64,000 nucleotides of DNA from positions 4,774,001 through 4,838,000 of the forward strand of contig NZ_CP114039.1 in assembly GCF_026965535.1 (NCBI RefSeq). The letters are read 5' to 3'. The notes under the pieces were generated by a model, which did no database searches, had not been told where the DNA came from, and saw only the letters and a program-made list of their open reading frames with translations. The DNA comes from Corallococcus sp. NCRR. GTDB taxonomy: Bacteria > Myxococcota > Myxococcia > Myxococcales > Myxococcaceae. This document shows, piece by piece, positions 39,934 through 51,200 of the stretch. A program made the position numbers and the translations under genes. Within the stretch, counting starts at the first letter, position 1, and each line of letters begins with the position of its first letter.

Positions 39934-40803
39934 ATGCGCAGGCTCGTGCTCTTCGCCCTGTTGACCGCCGTCGTTCCCGGCTGTTTCTACCCCGCCGACC
40001 GTGGCCGTGCCCTGGAAGCCAAGGTGGACCGGCTGGGCGCGGACAACGCGAAGATGGCCGCGGAGCTGAAGGAGGCGCGCGACCAGCTCGCCGTCACCCA
40101 GCCGAAGCTCGATGAGAAGATCGCCCAGGTGACGCAGGCCCTGCAGAGCCTGGACACCGCCGCGCGCCGCAAGGACGCGGACATCGGCGTGCAGTTCCAG
40201 AAGACGGTGGAGGACCTGGCGCAGCTGCGCGGCCAGGTGGAGACCTACCTCTACAAGATTGGTGAGCTGGAGGCCGCGCTCGGCAAGAGCACGGAGGAGA
40301 CCAACCAGCGGCTCCTGGCGCTCCAGGGCACGGAGGCGGTGAAGGAGGCCGAGGCGAAGAAGAAGGCCGAGGAGCTCCAGCGCCCCACGGACAAGAAGGA
40401 GTTCCTCGGGCTCGCGCAGGAGAAGGCCAAGGCCGGCGACGCGCTGCTCGCGCGCCAGCTCTACAACGAGTTCGTGAAGAAGTGGCCCAAGGACGCGCTC
40501 GTGGGCGAGGCCCACTTCGGCCTGGGCGAGACGTACTTCACCGAGTCCAAGTGCCGCGAGGCCCTCTTCGAGTACGGCAAGGTGGTGCAGGACTTCGCGA
40601 AGACGCCGTCCGCGCCGGACGCGTACCTGCGCTCCTCCGACTGCTTCCAGAAGCTGAAGATGAAGGAGGAGTCGAAGCTGGCGCTGGAGGAGCTGGTGAA
40701 GGGCTACCCCAAGTCGGACGCGGCCAAGACGGCGAAGACGAAGCTGGCGGAGCTGGACAAGAAGGCCGCGCCGGCCCCCGCGCCGAAGAAGGCGAAGAAG
40801 TGA
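39934..40803 (+). CDS. CpoB/YbgF-like TPR lipoprotein
   Basis: 289 residues. Signal with lipobox VVPGC (Cys17), a long coiled coil (about 25-125), then a C-terminal TPR region: ARQLYNEFVKKWPKDALVGE, AHFGLGETYFTESKCREALF, SAPDAYLRSSDCFQKLKMKE. This is the layout of CpoB/YbgF, which works with Tol-Pal during envelope constriction, but no tol genes are near. The tail is Lys/Pro/Ala-rich. Its stop overlaps the next ATG by one base (TGATG), so the selenoprotein candidate is probably translated from the same mRNA. Confidence 0.82.
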   Translation: MRRLVLFALLTAVVPGCFYPADRGRALEAKVDRLGADNAKMAAELKEARDQLAVTQPKLDEKIAQVTQALQSLDTAARRKDADIGVQFQKTVEDLAQLRGQVETYLYKIGELEAALGKSTEETNQRLLALQGTEAVKEAEAKKKAEELQRPTDKKEFLGLAQEKAKAGDALLARQLYNEFVKKWPKDALVGEAHFGLGETYFTESKCREALFEYGKVVQDFAKTPSAPDAYLRSSDCFQKLKMKEESKLALEELVKGYPKSDAAKTAKTKLAELDKKAAPAPAPKKAKK

Positions 40804-41921
40804 TGCGCCCCCGCGCCTCCCGGCTCGCCGCCCTGGCGCTCCTGTTGCTCCTGCCGCTGGTGGCCGGGGCCGCGCCGAAGAAGCTGGTGCTGCTCTTCAC
40901 CGGAGACAACGGGGGCGAAGTCGCCCCCTGTGGTTGACGCCACAACCCGTCTGGCGGTCTGGCCAGACGAAAGACGGTCCTGAACGAGGAGCGCGCGAAG
41001 GGCGTGCCAGTGCTCGCGCTGGACGCGGGCAACGCGCTCTTCAAGACCCTGGCGGAGGGCCCGGAGGCGAAGCCTCGCGCGGAGCTCGTGCTGGAGCAGC
41101 TGGACGCGCAGGGCTACGCGGCCATGGCCGTGGGCCAGCGCGACCTCGTGCTGGGCGTGGACCTCCTCAAGAAGAAGACGAAGGGCGCGAAGCTGAAGCT
41201 CGTGTCCGCGAACCTCGTGGACGCGAAGGGGCAGCCGCTCTTCCCCGCGTCGGTGGTGACGACGGTGGGCGGGCTGAAGGTGGGCATCCTCGGCGTGTCC
41301 CCGGAGTCGTCGGACGGCGCGGCCTTGCTGCCCGCGGGCGTGCGAGGCCTGCCGGTGGGGCCGGCGGTGGCCTCCGAGGTGAAGCGCCTGCGCCAGAAGG
41401 AGCAGGTGTCGCTGGTGGTGCTGCTGGCGGCGGTGCCCTACGTGGAGGCCGTGAAGCTGGCCCAGGGCGCCGAGGGCGTGGACTTCGTGGTGCAGTCGCA
41501 CGACGGACGGGGCGTGGGCATGGCGCAGCGCCAGGGGGTGTCCACGTTGGTGCCGCCGGGTGAGCGGGGCCGCCAGGTCGCCAGGCTGGAGCTGTCCGTG
41601 GAGGGCTCGGGGCCCTTCACGGACCTGTCCGAGGCGAACCGCGCCCGGGAGAGCCAGCGCATGGTGGAGGCGAACATCGTGCGCGTGCAAGAGCGCCTGA
41701 AGACGGAGAAGAACGAGGACACGCGCCGCTCGCTTCAGGAGACGCTGACCTCCTTCGAGGCGCGGCGCGACGCCCTGGCCCGTACGGCGGCGGCGCAGGG
41801 CCCGGCGACGGGGCGCACCTACCAGCTGACGTATCTGCAACTGGGCGCGGACGTGGCGTCGGATGCCGCCGTGCAAAAGCAGGTGGAGCGCGTGGAGCCG
41901 CCCGGCTCCGCGGGTCACTGA
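40803..41921 (+). CDS. UshA-like putative selenoprotein with in-frame TGA at codon 45
   Basis: 372 residues if the TGA at 40935-40937 is read as selenocysteine. A signal peptide (about 1-23) precedes DNGGEVAPCG-U-RHNPSGGLARR. UshA-like proteins of this branch, as I remember them, carry PCGC followed by a GGLARR block here, so the TGA stands exactly where Cys is expected (Cys43-Gly44-Sec45). The frame then stays open, with PVLALDAGNALF, GYAAMAVGQRDLVLG, SANLVDAKGQPLFP, KVGILGVSPES and VVQSHDGRG aligning to the nucleotidase/metallophosphoesterase fold, and a coiled-coil C-terminus. The GNH(E/D) metal motif is GQRD, so classical phosphatase action is doubtful; a redox role is likelier. A SECIS-like hairpin follows the TGA. 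The alternative is a nonsense mutation, in which case only 41004-41921 would be an orphan frame. Probably periplasmic or anchored. Confidence 0.8.
40938..40975 (+). promoter_or_regulatory. Bacterial SECIS element
   Basis: Directly after the TGA: perfect 8-bp stem CGTCTGGC (40948-40955) / GCCAGACG (40962-40969) with loop GGTCTG (40956-40961). The loop opens 19 nt after the TGA and begins GGUCU. As I recall it, the E. coli fdhF SECIS has the same GGUCU loop at the same distance. No bulged U is visible in the stem, a difference from fdhF. Confidence 0.8.
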
Positions 41922-41941
41922 GCTTTCGCGAGCGTGGCCAA

Positions 41942-41963
41942 CCCCGTCCATCCTGGGACGGGG
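41942..41963 (+). terminator. Hairpin after the selenoprotein gene
   Basis: Perfect 8-bp stem CCCCGTCC / GGACGGGG with a six-base loop, 20 bases past the stop codon. No T-run follows, but the next gene is over 290 bases away. Confidence 0.5.
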
Positions 41964-41964
41964 C

Positions 41965-41980
41965 TGAAACACCTGTTTCA
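41965..41980. promoter_or_regulatory. 16-bp operator-like palindrome upstream of the NRPS
   Basis: TGAAACA-CC-TGTTTCA, a perfect 7-bp inverted repeat with a two-base centre, in a less G+C-rich context than its surroundings. The short centre suits a dimeric DNA-binding protein better than an RNA hairpin. It lies about 275 bases before the NRPS frame. Confidence 0.4.
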
Positions 41981-42255
41981 TTCCCTGTCGCGGGATGTGT
42001 CACGCCCGTTCCAGCCCTGCTGGAGAGCAGGCGGGCGCGGGGGCATGGAACGCATGGCAGGTCGCTCTTCGACCGAATAATGTGATCAACAGGTTTCCTG
42101 GCCTCCCCCACGCCACTCGCACGACGAGTGGCGGGCCGCGCGTGATCGACATCGACCGGCACTGACCCTTGGGCACTGCGTCCGGCTTTCCGGGCGTCCC
42201 TCAGGGCCGCGCCGTGTCCGGAGTTCGGAGTCAATTCGATGAGCAGCAGCGGTGA

Positions 42256-45200
42256 TTGTCGAAGCGGATCGCGAACCTGTCTCCGGAGAAGCGCGCGGAG
42301 CTGCTGAAGAAGATGGCCGCGCAGAAGAACGCGGCGGGGTCTCCGGCGCGGGCGGCCTTCCCGCCGAGGGACCGGACGAAGCCCGCGGAGCTGTCCTTCG
42401 CGCAGCAGCGGCTGTGGTTCATGGACCAGCTGGCGCCGGGCAGCCCGCTCTACAACGTGCCCGTGGCGGTGCGGCTGGAGGGCGCGCTGGACGTGCCCGT
42501 GCTGGAGCGCTCGCTGCGCGAGGTGGTGCGGCGCCACGAATCGCTGCGCACGACCTTCCAGGGTACGGAGAGCGGTCCGGTGCAGCACTTCGCGGACGCG
42601 GCCGCGCTGGAGCTGGAGCGCACGGACGTGAGCGCGCTCGCGCCGGACGCGCGGGAGGCCGAGGCCTGGCGCCGGGTGCGGGAAGGGGCGCTGCGTCCCT
42701 TCGACCTCGCCACGGGCCCGCTGATGCGCGCGCTGCTGGTGAAGCTGGGGGACGCGGACCACCTGCTGCTGGTGGTGATGCACCACATCGTGTCGGACGG
42801 GTGGTCGCTGGGCGTGCTCGTGCGCGAGGTGGCGGTGCTCTACGCCACGTTCCTGCAGGGACAGCCGTCGCCGCTGTCGGAGCTGGCGGTGCAGTACGCG
42901 GACTACGCGGCCTGGCAGCGGGAGACGTTGCAGGGCGCGGCGCTGGAGCGGCAGCTGTCGTACTGGCGCGAGCAGTTGTCGGGCGCGCCGCCCGCGCTGG
43001 AGCTGACGACGGACAAGCCCCGGCCCGCGGCGCGCGGCTTCCGGGGCGCGCGCACGCCCATCCAGTGGCCGCGCGAGCTGACGGACGCGTTGCGGTCGCT
43101 GGCGCAGCGCGAGGGCGCGACGCTGTTCATGGTGCTGATGGCCGGGTGGCAGTCGCTCCTGTCGCGCTACTCCGGGCAGGACGACGTGAGCGTGGGCTCC
43201 CCCATGGCGGGCCGGACCCGCTCGGAGCTCGAAGGCCTCATCGGCATGTTCGTCAACACGCTGGTGCTGCGCGCGCGCTTCACGCCGGAGCTGTCGTTCC
43301 AGGGGCTGGTGCGCCAGCTGCGCGAGACAATGGTGGGCGCGACGGACCACCAGGACGTGCCGTTCGAGAAGCTGGTGGAGGCGCTGCAGCCGGAGCGCGA
43401 CTCGGGGCGCACGCCGTTCTTCCAGGCGATGTTCGCGCTGCAGAACGCGCCGCGCGGACCCGTGGCCGTGCAGGGCCTGAAGCTGAACGCGATGGAGGTG
43501 GACACGCGGACGGCCAAGTTCGACCTGCTCCTCCAGCTCACGGAGGCGGATGGAAGCCTGAGCGGCTACGTGGAGTACGACACCGACCTCTTCCACGCCG
43601 CCACCGTCGCGCGGATGGTAGAGCACCTGCGCGGGCTGCTGGAGTCCGCGGTGGCCCACCCGGCGCTGCCCGTGGCGCGGCTGCCCATGGTGAAGGCCGC
43701 CGAGCGCCGCGTGCTGGCCGAGGATTGGAATCGGACCCAGGCGGCATACCCGCGGGAGCGGCCGGTGCACGCGCTCTTCGCGGAGCAGGCGCGCAAGGCG
43801 CCGGACCGGGTGGCGGTGGTGCAGGGCGTGGATGGCCGGACGCTGACGTACGGCGAGCTGGACGCGAAGGCGAACCAGCTGGCGCACCACCTGCGCGGGC
43901 TGGGTGTGAAGCGTGGCACGCGGGTGGGCGTGTACGTGGATCGCTCGTGGGAGATGGTGGTCGGGCTGCTCGGCATCCTGAAGGCCGGCGGCGCGTACGT
44001 GCCGGTGGACCGCAACTATCCGGCGGAGCGCATCGCGCTGCTGCTGGAGGACGCAGGCGTCGAGGTGACGCTGACGCAGCGGTCGCTGGTGGAGAAGCTG
44101 CCCGCCGGAGCGGGCACGCCGCTCTGCGTGGACACGGCGTGGGAAGCCATCCGCCGCGAACCGGAGACGGCACCGGATGTGGAGGTGGGCGGCGAGGACC
44201 TCGCGTACATCATCTTCACGTCGGGCAGCACCGGGCGCCCGAAGGGCGTGTGCGTTCCCCACCGGGGCATCACGCGCCTGGTGGTGGGCAACGACTTCAT
44301 GCGCTTCGACGCGGACGCGGTCTGGTCGCAGACGGGGCCGGTCGCCTTCGACGCCTCGACGTTGGAGCTGTGGGGCGCGCTGCTGCATGGCGCGAAGCTG
44401 GTGCTGGCGCCGCCGCACGCGCTGACGCTGGAGGAGCTGGGCGCGCTGGTGAGGCAGGAGCGCGTCACCGTCCTGTGGCTGACGACGGCGCTGTACGAGC
44501 AGATGGCGCTCCACCAGGCGGAGGCCCTGGCGGGTGTGTCCCAGGTGCTGACGGGCGGCGACGTGATGCCGCTCCCTCGCGCTCGGGAGCACCTGGCTCG
44601 GCTGACCGAGGGCGCGGTGCTGGTGAATGCGTATGGCCCCACGGAGAACACCACGTTCTCCACCACGTACACGATGACGTCACGGGCGGTGCTCGATGGG
44701 GCGGTGTCCATCGGCAAGCCGATTGGAAACTCGACGGCGTACGTGCTGGATACGCATGGCGATGTGGCCGGCGTGGGCGTGCCTGGAGAGCTGTTCGTGG
44801 GCGGCGAAGGCCTGGCGTGGGGCTACCTCAACCGTGCGGACCTGACGGCCGAACGCTTCGTGCCCCATCCGTTCAGCCCGGAGCCCGGAGCGCGGCTGTA
44901 CCGTACGGGTGACAAGGCCCGGTGGCGGGAGGACGGGACGCTGGAGTTCCTGGGGCGCACCGACTTCCAGGTGAAGGTGCGTGGCTTCCGCATCGAGCTG
45001 GGCGAAATCGAAGCAGCGCTCCTCCAGCACCCGGACGTGGCGGAGGCCACGGTGGTGGCGCGGGGGCAGGGCGCGGACAAGCAGCTGGTGGGGTACGCGG
45101 TCGCGAAGCCGGAGCGGACGCTCGACGCGGCGGAACTCAAGGCGCACCTGCGGCAGCGGCTGCCGGAGTACATGGTGCCCACGGCCCTGATGTCGCTGGA

Positions 45201-48200
45201 CGCGCTGCCCCTCAGCGCCAACGGCAAGGTGGACCGCAAGGCGCTGCCGGAGCCGGAGGCCCCGCGCTCGGAGAAGGTCTTCGAGCCGCCCCGCACGGAG
45301 ACCGAGGCGAAGCTCGCGGCCATCTGGGCGCAGGTGCTGCGCGTGCCCCAGGTGGGCGTGACGGACAACTTCTTCGAGCTGGGAGGCCACTCGCTGCTGG
45401 CGACGCAGGTGGCCTCGCGGATCCGCGCCGGGTTCGGCGTGGAGCTGCCGCTGCGCGAGCTGTTCGAGTCCGCCACCCTGGAGGCCCTGGCGCTCCGGCT
45501 GGAGCGAGCCACCCGCTCCGTCGCCCCGCCGCTGGCGCGGGTGTCGCGAGAGCAGCCCCTGCCGCTGTCGTTCGCGCAGCAGCGCCTGTGGTTCATCGAC
45601 CAACTGGAGCCGGGCAGCCCGGTCTACAACGTCCCGCTGGCGGTCCGTCTGGAGGGCGCGCTGGACGTCGCGGTGCTCCAGCGCGCGCTGGATGCGCTGG
45701 TGGGGCGTCACGAAGCGCTCCGGACGACCTTCACGTCGCATGAGGGCACGCCGGTGCAGGTGGTGCATCCGCCCTCGGCGATGCCGCTGGAGGTGGAGGA
45801 CCTGCGCGGCGTCGAAGCGGGCGGGCGGGAAGAAGAGGCCCGCCGCCGGGTGATGGCGCAGGGGCTGCGGTCCTTCGACCTGTCGCGAGGGCCGCTGGTC
45901 CGAGCCCAACTGGTGCGGCTGGAGGAGCATGACCACCTGCTCGCGCTCACGATGCACCACGCCATCTCGGATGGCTGGTCGTTGGGCGTGCTCGTGCGGG
46001 AGATCGGCGCGCTGTACGCGGCGTTCGTGCAGGGCCAGACCTCCTCGCTGCCGGAGCTGCCGCTCCAATACGCGGACTACGCGGCCTGGCAGCGCGGCTG
46101 GTTGCAGGGGGACGCGCTGGAGCGCGAGGTGGCCTTCTGGAAGGGCCGGCTCGCGGGAGCGCCCGCCGCCCTGGAGTTGCCCACGGACCGTCCGCGTCCG
46201 GCGGTGCGGGGCAACGCGGGCACGATGCACTTCTTCCAGTGGTCCCCCGACATGACGCAGCGCCTGCGGGCGCTGGCGCAGCGCGAGGGCGCATCGCTGT
46301 ACATGGTGCTGCTGGCGGGCTGGCAGGTGCTGCTGTCGCGCTACTCGGGACAGAGGGACATCAGCGTGGGTTCGCCCATCGCGGGCCGGACGCGGGCGGA
46401 GCTGGAAGGGCTCATCGGCTTCTTCGTCAACACGCTGGTGCTGCGTGCGCGGGTGGACGGGGAGACGTCCTTCCGTGAGCTGCTCAAGCAGGTGCGGGGC
46501 ACGGTGCTGGAGGCCTACGAACACCAGGACGTGCCGTTCGAGAAGCTGGTGGAGGCGCTCCATCCCGAGCGCAGCCTGAGCCACACGCCGTTGTTCCAGA
46601 CGCTGCTGGCGCTCCAGAACGTGCCGCAGGGTGACCTGGGGCTGCCGGGCATGGCGCTCAAGCCGGTGATGATGGAGAGCCGCACGTCGAAGTTCGACCT
46701 GAGCGTCTTCTTCGTGGAGGAGGGCGAAGGGCTGCGGGGCTCGGTCGAATACAGCACCGAGCTGTACGACGCCGCGACGGTGCGCCGGATGGTGGAGCAC
46801 CTGCGGGTCCTGCTGGATGCGGCGCTGTCGCGTCCGGAGGCCGCCGTGTCCCGGTTGCCGATGGTGGACGCGGAGGAGCGGCGGTGGATCCTCGACGGTG
46901 GCAACCGCATGGTGGCGGAGGCCGTGGGCACCACGCCGGTGCACGCGCTGTTCTCCGAACAGGCCCGGAAGACGCCGGACGTGGTGGCGCTGAAGGCGCA
47001 TGACGGGCGAACGTGGACGTACGGCGAGCTGGACGCGAAGGCGAACCAGTTGTCGCATCACCTGCGGAGCCAGGGAGTGAAGCGCGGCACGCGAGTGGGC
47101 GTGTACGTGGAGCGCTCGTTGGAGATGGTGGCGGGGCTGCTGGCCATCCTGAAGGCGGGAGGCGCGTACGTGCCGGTGGACCGCAACTACCCGGCGGAGC
47201 GCATCGCGCTGTTGCTGGGGGATGCGGGCGTGGGCGTGACGCTGACGCAGCGGTCGCTGGTGGAGAAGCTGCCGGCGAGCGCGGGCACGCCGCTGCTGCT
47301 GGACACGGTGTGGGCTGATGCGGCCCGGCATCCGGAGACGGCGCCGCGAGTGGAGGTGACGGGCGAAGACCTGGCGTACGTGATGTTCACGTCGGGGAGC
47401 ACGGGCCGCCCGAAGGGCGTGAGCGTGCCGCACCGGGGCATCTCGCGGTTGGTGCTGGGCAACGACTTCCTGCGCTTCGGGCCGGAGGAGGTCTGGCTGC
47501 AACTGGCGCCGGTGGCCTTCGACGCCTCGACGCTGGAGCTGTGGGGCGCGCTGCTGCACGGGGCGAAGCTGGTGCTCGCACCGCCGCACGCCTTGGCGCT
47601 GGAGGAGCTAGGCGCGCTGCTGCGAAAGGAGCGCATCAGCACGCTGTGGCTGACGGCGGCGCTGTACGAGCAGATGGCCCTTCATCAAGTGGACGCGCTG
47701 GCGGAGGTGACGCGGGTACTGGCAGGTGGCGATGTGCTGCCGGTGCAGCGCGTACGCGAACACCTGAAGCGCTTGCCGCAAGGCGCGGTGCTGGTGAACG
47801 GCTACGGCCCCACGGAGAACACCACGTTCTCCACGACGCATGCGCTGACGCGTGACACCTCGCTCACCTCGTCGGTCCCCATCGGCAAGCCGATTGGGAA
47901 CTCGACGGCGTACGTGTTGGACGCGCACGGAGATGTGGCCGGCGTGGGCGTGCCCGGAGAGTTGTTCGTGGGTGGCGAAGGCCTGGCGTGGGGTTACCTC
48001 AACCGTGCGGACCTGACGGCGGAGCGCTTCGTGCCGAACGTCTTCAGCACGGAGCCCGGCGCGCGGCTGTACCGCACGGGAGACAAGGCGCGCTGGAAGG
48101 AAGACGGGACGCTGGAGTTCCTGGGGCGCACCGACTTCCAGGTGAAGGTGCGCGGTTTCCGCATCGAATTGGGCGAAGTGGAAGCGGCCCTCCTCCAGCA

Positions 48201-51200
48201 TCCGCACGTGGCGGAGGCCACGGCGGTGGTGCGCGACGTCGGCGGGGACAAGCGGCTCGTCGCGTGGCTCGTGGCGAAGCCGGGGCAGAACATCGACCCG
48301 AAGGCAGTGGAAGCGGAACTGCGGCAGCGGTTGCCGGAGTACATGGTGCCATCGGCCATGGGCGTGCTGGAAGCGCTGCCGCTCACGGCCAACGGCAAGG
48401 TGGACCGCAAGGCGCTCATGGCGCTGGAGGCGCGCGAGGCGGGCACCCCCTTCGAGGCGCCGCGCACGGAGGTGGAGAAGAAGCTGGCGGCCATCTGGGC
48501 GGAGGTCCTGCGGGTGCCCTGGGTGGGGGTGAGGGACAACTTCTTCTCGCTCGGTGGCCACTCGCTGCTGGCGACGCAGGTGGTGTCACGGATCCGCTCG
48601 GAGTTCGGAGTGGAGATCTCGTTGCGAGTCCTCTTCGAGGCACCCGTGCTCGAAGTCCTGGCCGAGCGGCTGGGAACAGCCGCGAGTCACCAGTCCGAGG
48701 CGCTGAAGTCCGCCGCGAGTGATGAAGCGCCGCCCCTGTCGTTCGCGCAACAGCGCCTGTGGTTCATCGACCAGATGGAGCCGGGGAGCGCGATCTACAA
48801 CGTGCCCGTCGCGGTCCGGCTGCGGGGCACCTTGAAGCGGGGAGCGCTCGTGCGAGCCCTGGACGAAATCGTCCGGCGGCACGAATCCCTCCGCACGACG
48901 TTCGAGCTGCACGAGGGACAGCCCGTCCAGCGCATCCACCCCCACGCGCGTCTGCCGGTGGTCGACGTCGACCTGGAGGAAATCGACAGCGAGCAGCGGG
49001 AGGCGGAGGTCCGGCGCCGGCTCGGGGTGGAGCTGGCGGAGGCTTTCGACCTGAGCAAGGGGCCGCTCATCCGGGCGAGCCTGCTGAAGCTGGGAGCCAC
49101 GGAGCACGTGCTGCTCATCACGATGCACCACATCGTGTCGGATGGCTGGTCGCTGGGTGTGCTGATTCGTGAAGTGGGAGCGTTGTACGCGGCCTTCACG
49201 GAAGGCCGTCCGTCGCCGCTGCCGGAGCTGATGTTGCAGTACGCGGGCTATGCGGCGTGGCAGCGCGGCTGGTTGCAGGGGGAGACGCTCCAGAAGGAAG
49301 TGGACTTCTGGAGGGGGAAGCTCGCCGGGGCGCCACCGGTGCTGGAGCTGCCAACGGACCGTCCGCGTCCCGCGATGCGAGGCAACGCGGGAGCCGTTCA
49401 CGGCTTCATGCTGCCGTCGTCGTTGGAGCAGGGGCTGAAGGCGCTGGCGCAGCGTGAAGGCGCGTCGTTGTACATGGTGCTGCTGGCGGGCTGGCAGGTG
49501 CTGCTGTCGCGCTACTCGGGGCAGACGGACATCAGCGTGGGCTCGCCCATCGCGGGCCGCACGCGCGCGGAGGTGGAAGGCCTCATCGGCTTCTTCGTCA
49601 ACACGCTGGTGCTGCGCGCCCAGGTGGACGCAGAGAAGTCCTTCCGTGAGTTGCTGACGCAGGTGAAGGGCACGGTGCTGGAGGCGTACGAGCACCAGGA
49701 CGTGCCGTTCGAAAAGCTGGTGGAGGCGCTCCAGCCGGAGCGCAGCCTGAGTCACACGCCGCTGTTCCAGTCACTGCTGGCGTTGCAGAACATGCCAGAG
49801 GGCGAGGCGAGGCTGCCCGGGCTGACGATGAAGCCCCTGGAGCTGGAGATCCGCACGTCGAAGTTCGACGTGAGCGTCTTCTTCACGGAGACGCCGCAGG
49901 GGCTGAGCGGAGCGGTGGAGTACAGCACCGACCTGTTCGAAGCGGCGACGGTGCGCCGGATGGTGGAGCACCTGCGGGTGTTGTTGGAAGGCATGGTGGC
50001 GAAGCCGGACGCCGCGGTGGGCCGGCTGCCCATGCTGACAGAGGCGGAGCGCCACCAGGTGCGGGTGTCGTGGAACCCAACGGCCACGCTGTCGCCTCGT
50101 GACATGTCGGTGCATGCCCGCTTCGAGACGCAGGCGAAGCGGACGCCGGACGCGGTAGCGCTGAAGGCGCATGATGGGCGGACGTGGACGTACGGCGAGC
50201 TGGACGCGAAGGCGAACCAGTTGTCGCATCACCTGCGGAGCCAGGGAGTGAAGCGCGGCACGCGAGTGGGCGTGTACGTGGAGCGCTCGCTGGAGATGGT
50301 GGCGGGGCTGCTGGCCATCCTGAAGGCGGGAGGCGCGTACGTGCCGGTGGACCGCAACTACCCGGCGGAGCGCATCGCGCTGTTGCTGGGAGATGCGGGC
50401 GTGGGCGTGACGCTGACGCAGCGGTCGCTGGTGGAGAAGCTGCCGGCGAGCGCGGGCACGCCGCTGCTGCTGGACACTGCATGGAGCGAGATCGCACACC
50501 AGCCGACGTCGGCGCCGCAGGGGGACGTGGGCGCCGAAGACCTGGCGTACGTGATGTTCACGTCGGGAAGCACGGGCCGCCCGAAGGGCGTGAGCGTCCC
50601 GCACCGGGGCATCACGCGGCTGGTGCTGGGCAACGAGTTCCTGCACTTCGGGACTGAGGAGGTCTGGCTGCAACTGGCGCCGGTGGCCTTCGACGCTTCG
50701 ACGCTGGAACTCTGGGGCGCGCTGCTTCACGGGGCGAAGCTGGTGCTGGCGCCACCACACGCGTTGACGCTGGAGGAGCTGGGCGCGTTGGTGAAGCAGG
50801 AGCGCATCAGCACGTTGTGGCTGACGGCGGCGCTGTACGAGCAGATGGCCCTGCACCAGGTCGACGCGCTGGCTGAGGTGTCGCAGGTGTTGGCGGGTGG
50901 CGATGTGCTGCCAGCGCAGCGCGTACGCGAACACCTGAAGCGCCTGCCGCAAGGCGCGGTGCTGGTGAACGGCTACGGCCCGACAGAGAACACCACGTTC
51001 TCCACGACGCATGCGCTGACGCGTGACACCTCGCTCACCTCGTCGGTCCCCATCGGCAAGCCGATTGGAAATTCGACGGCGTACGTGCTGGACGCGCACG
51101 GCGACCTGGCGGGTGTGGGTGTGCCCGGAGAGCTGTTCGTGGGCGGAGAGGGCCTCGCCTGGGGCTACCTCAACCGTGCGGACCTGACGGCAGAGCGCTT

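Larger units (their letters stand above)
41922..42255. other. Intergenic region between the selenoprotein gene and the NRPS
   Basis: About 334 bases without a convincing gene. Contents: a terminator-like hairpin (41942-41963), a 16-bp palindrome (41965-41980), a CCTGCT/AGCAGG hairpin (42016-42031), an 8-bp stem GCCACTCG/CGAGTGGC (42112-42132), an A+T-rich patch GAATAATGTGATCAACA (42075-42091) that could hold a -10 element, and an ATG with upstream GGAG at 42239 that is out of frame with the NRPS. Confidence 0.5.

Noticed and set aside
40935-40937. TGA read as a nonsense mutation making a pseudogene
   Set aside because: The frame is clean on both sides, the TGA sits at the expected Cys column, and a SECIS-like hairpin with matching loop and distance follows. 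A random mutation would not supply the hairpin. Not excluded until Sec genes are shown.
42252-44912. 886-codon plus-strand frame starting at GTG 42252
   Set aside because: Shadow frame of the NRPS; the true frame carries all C, A and T motifs.
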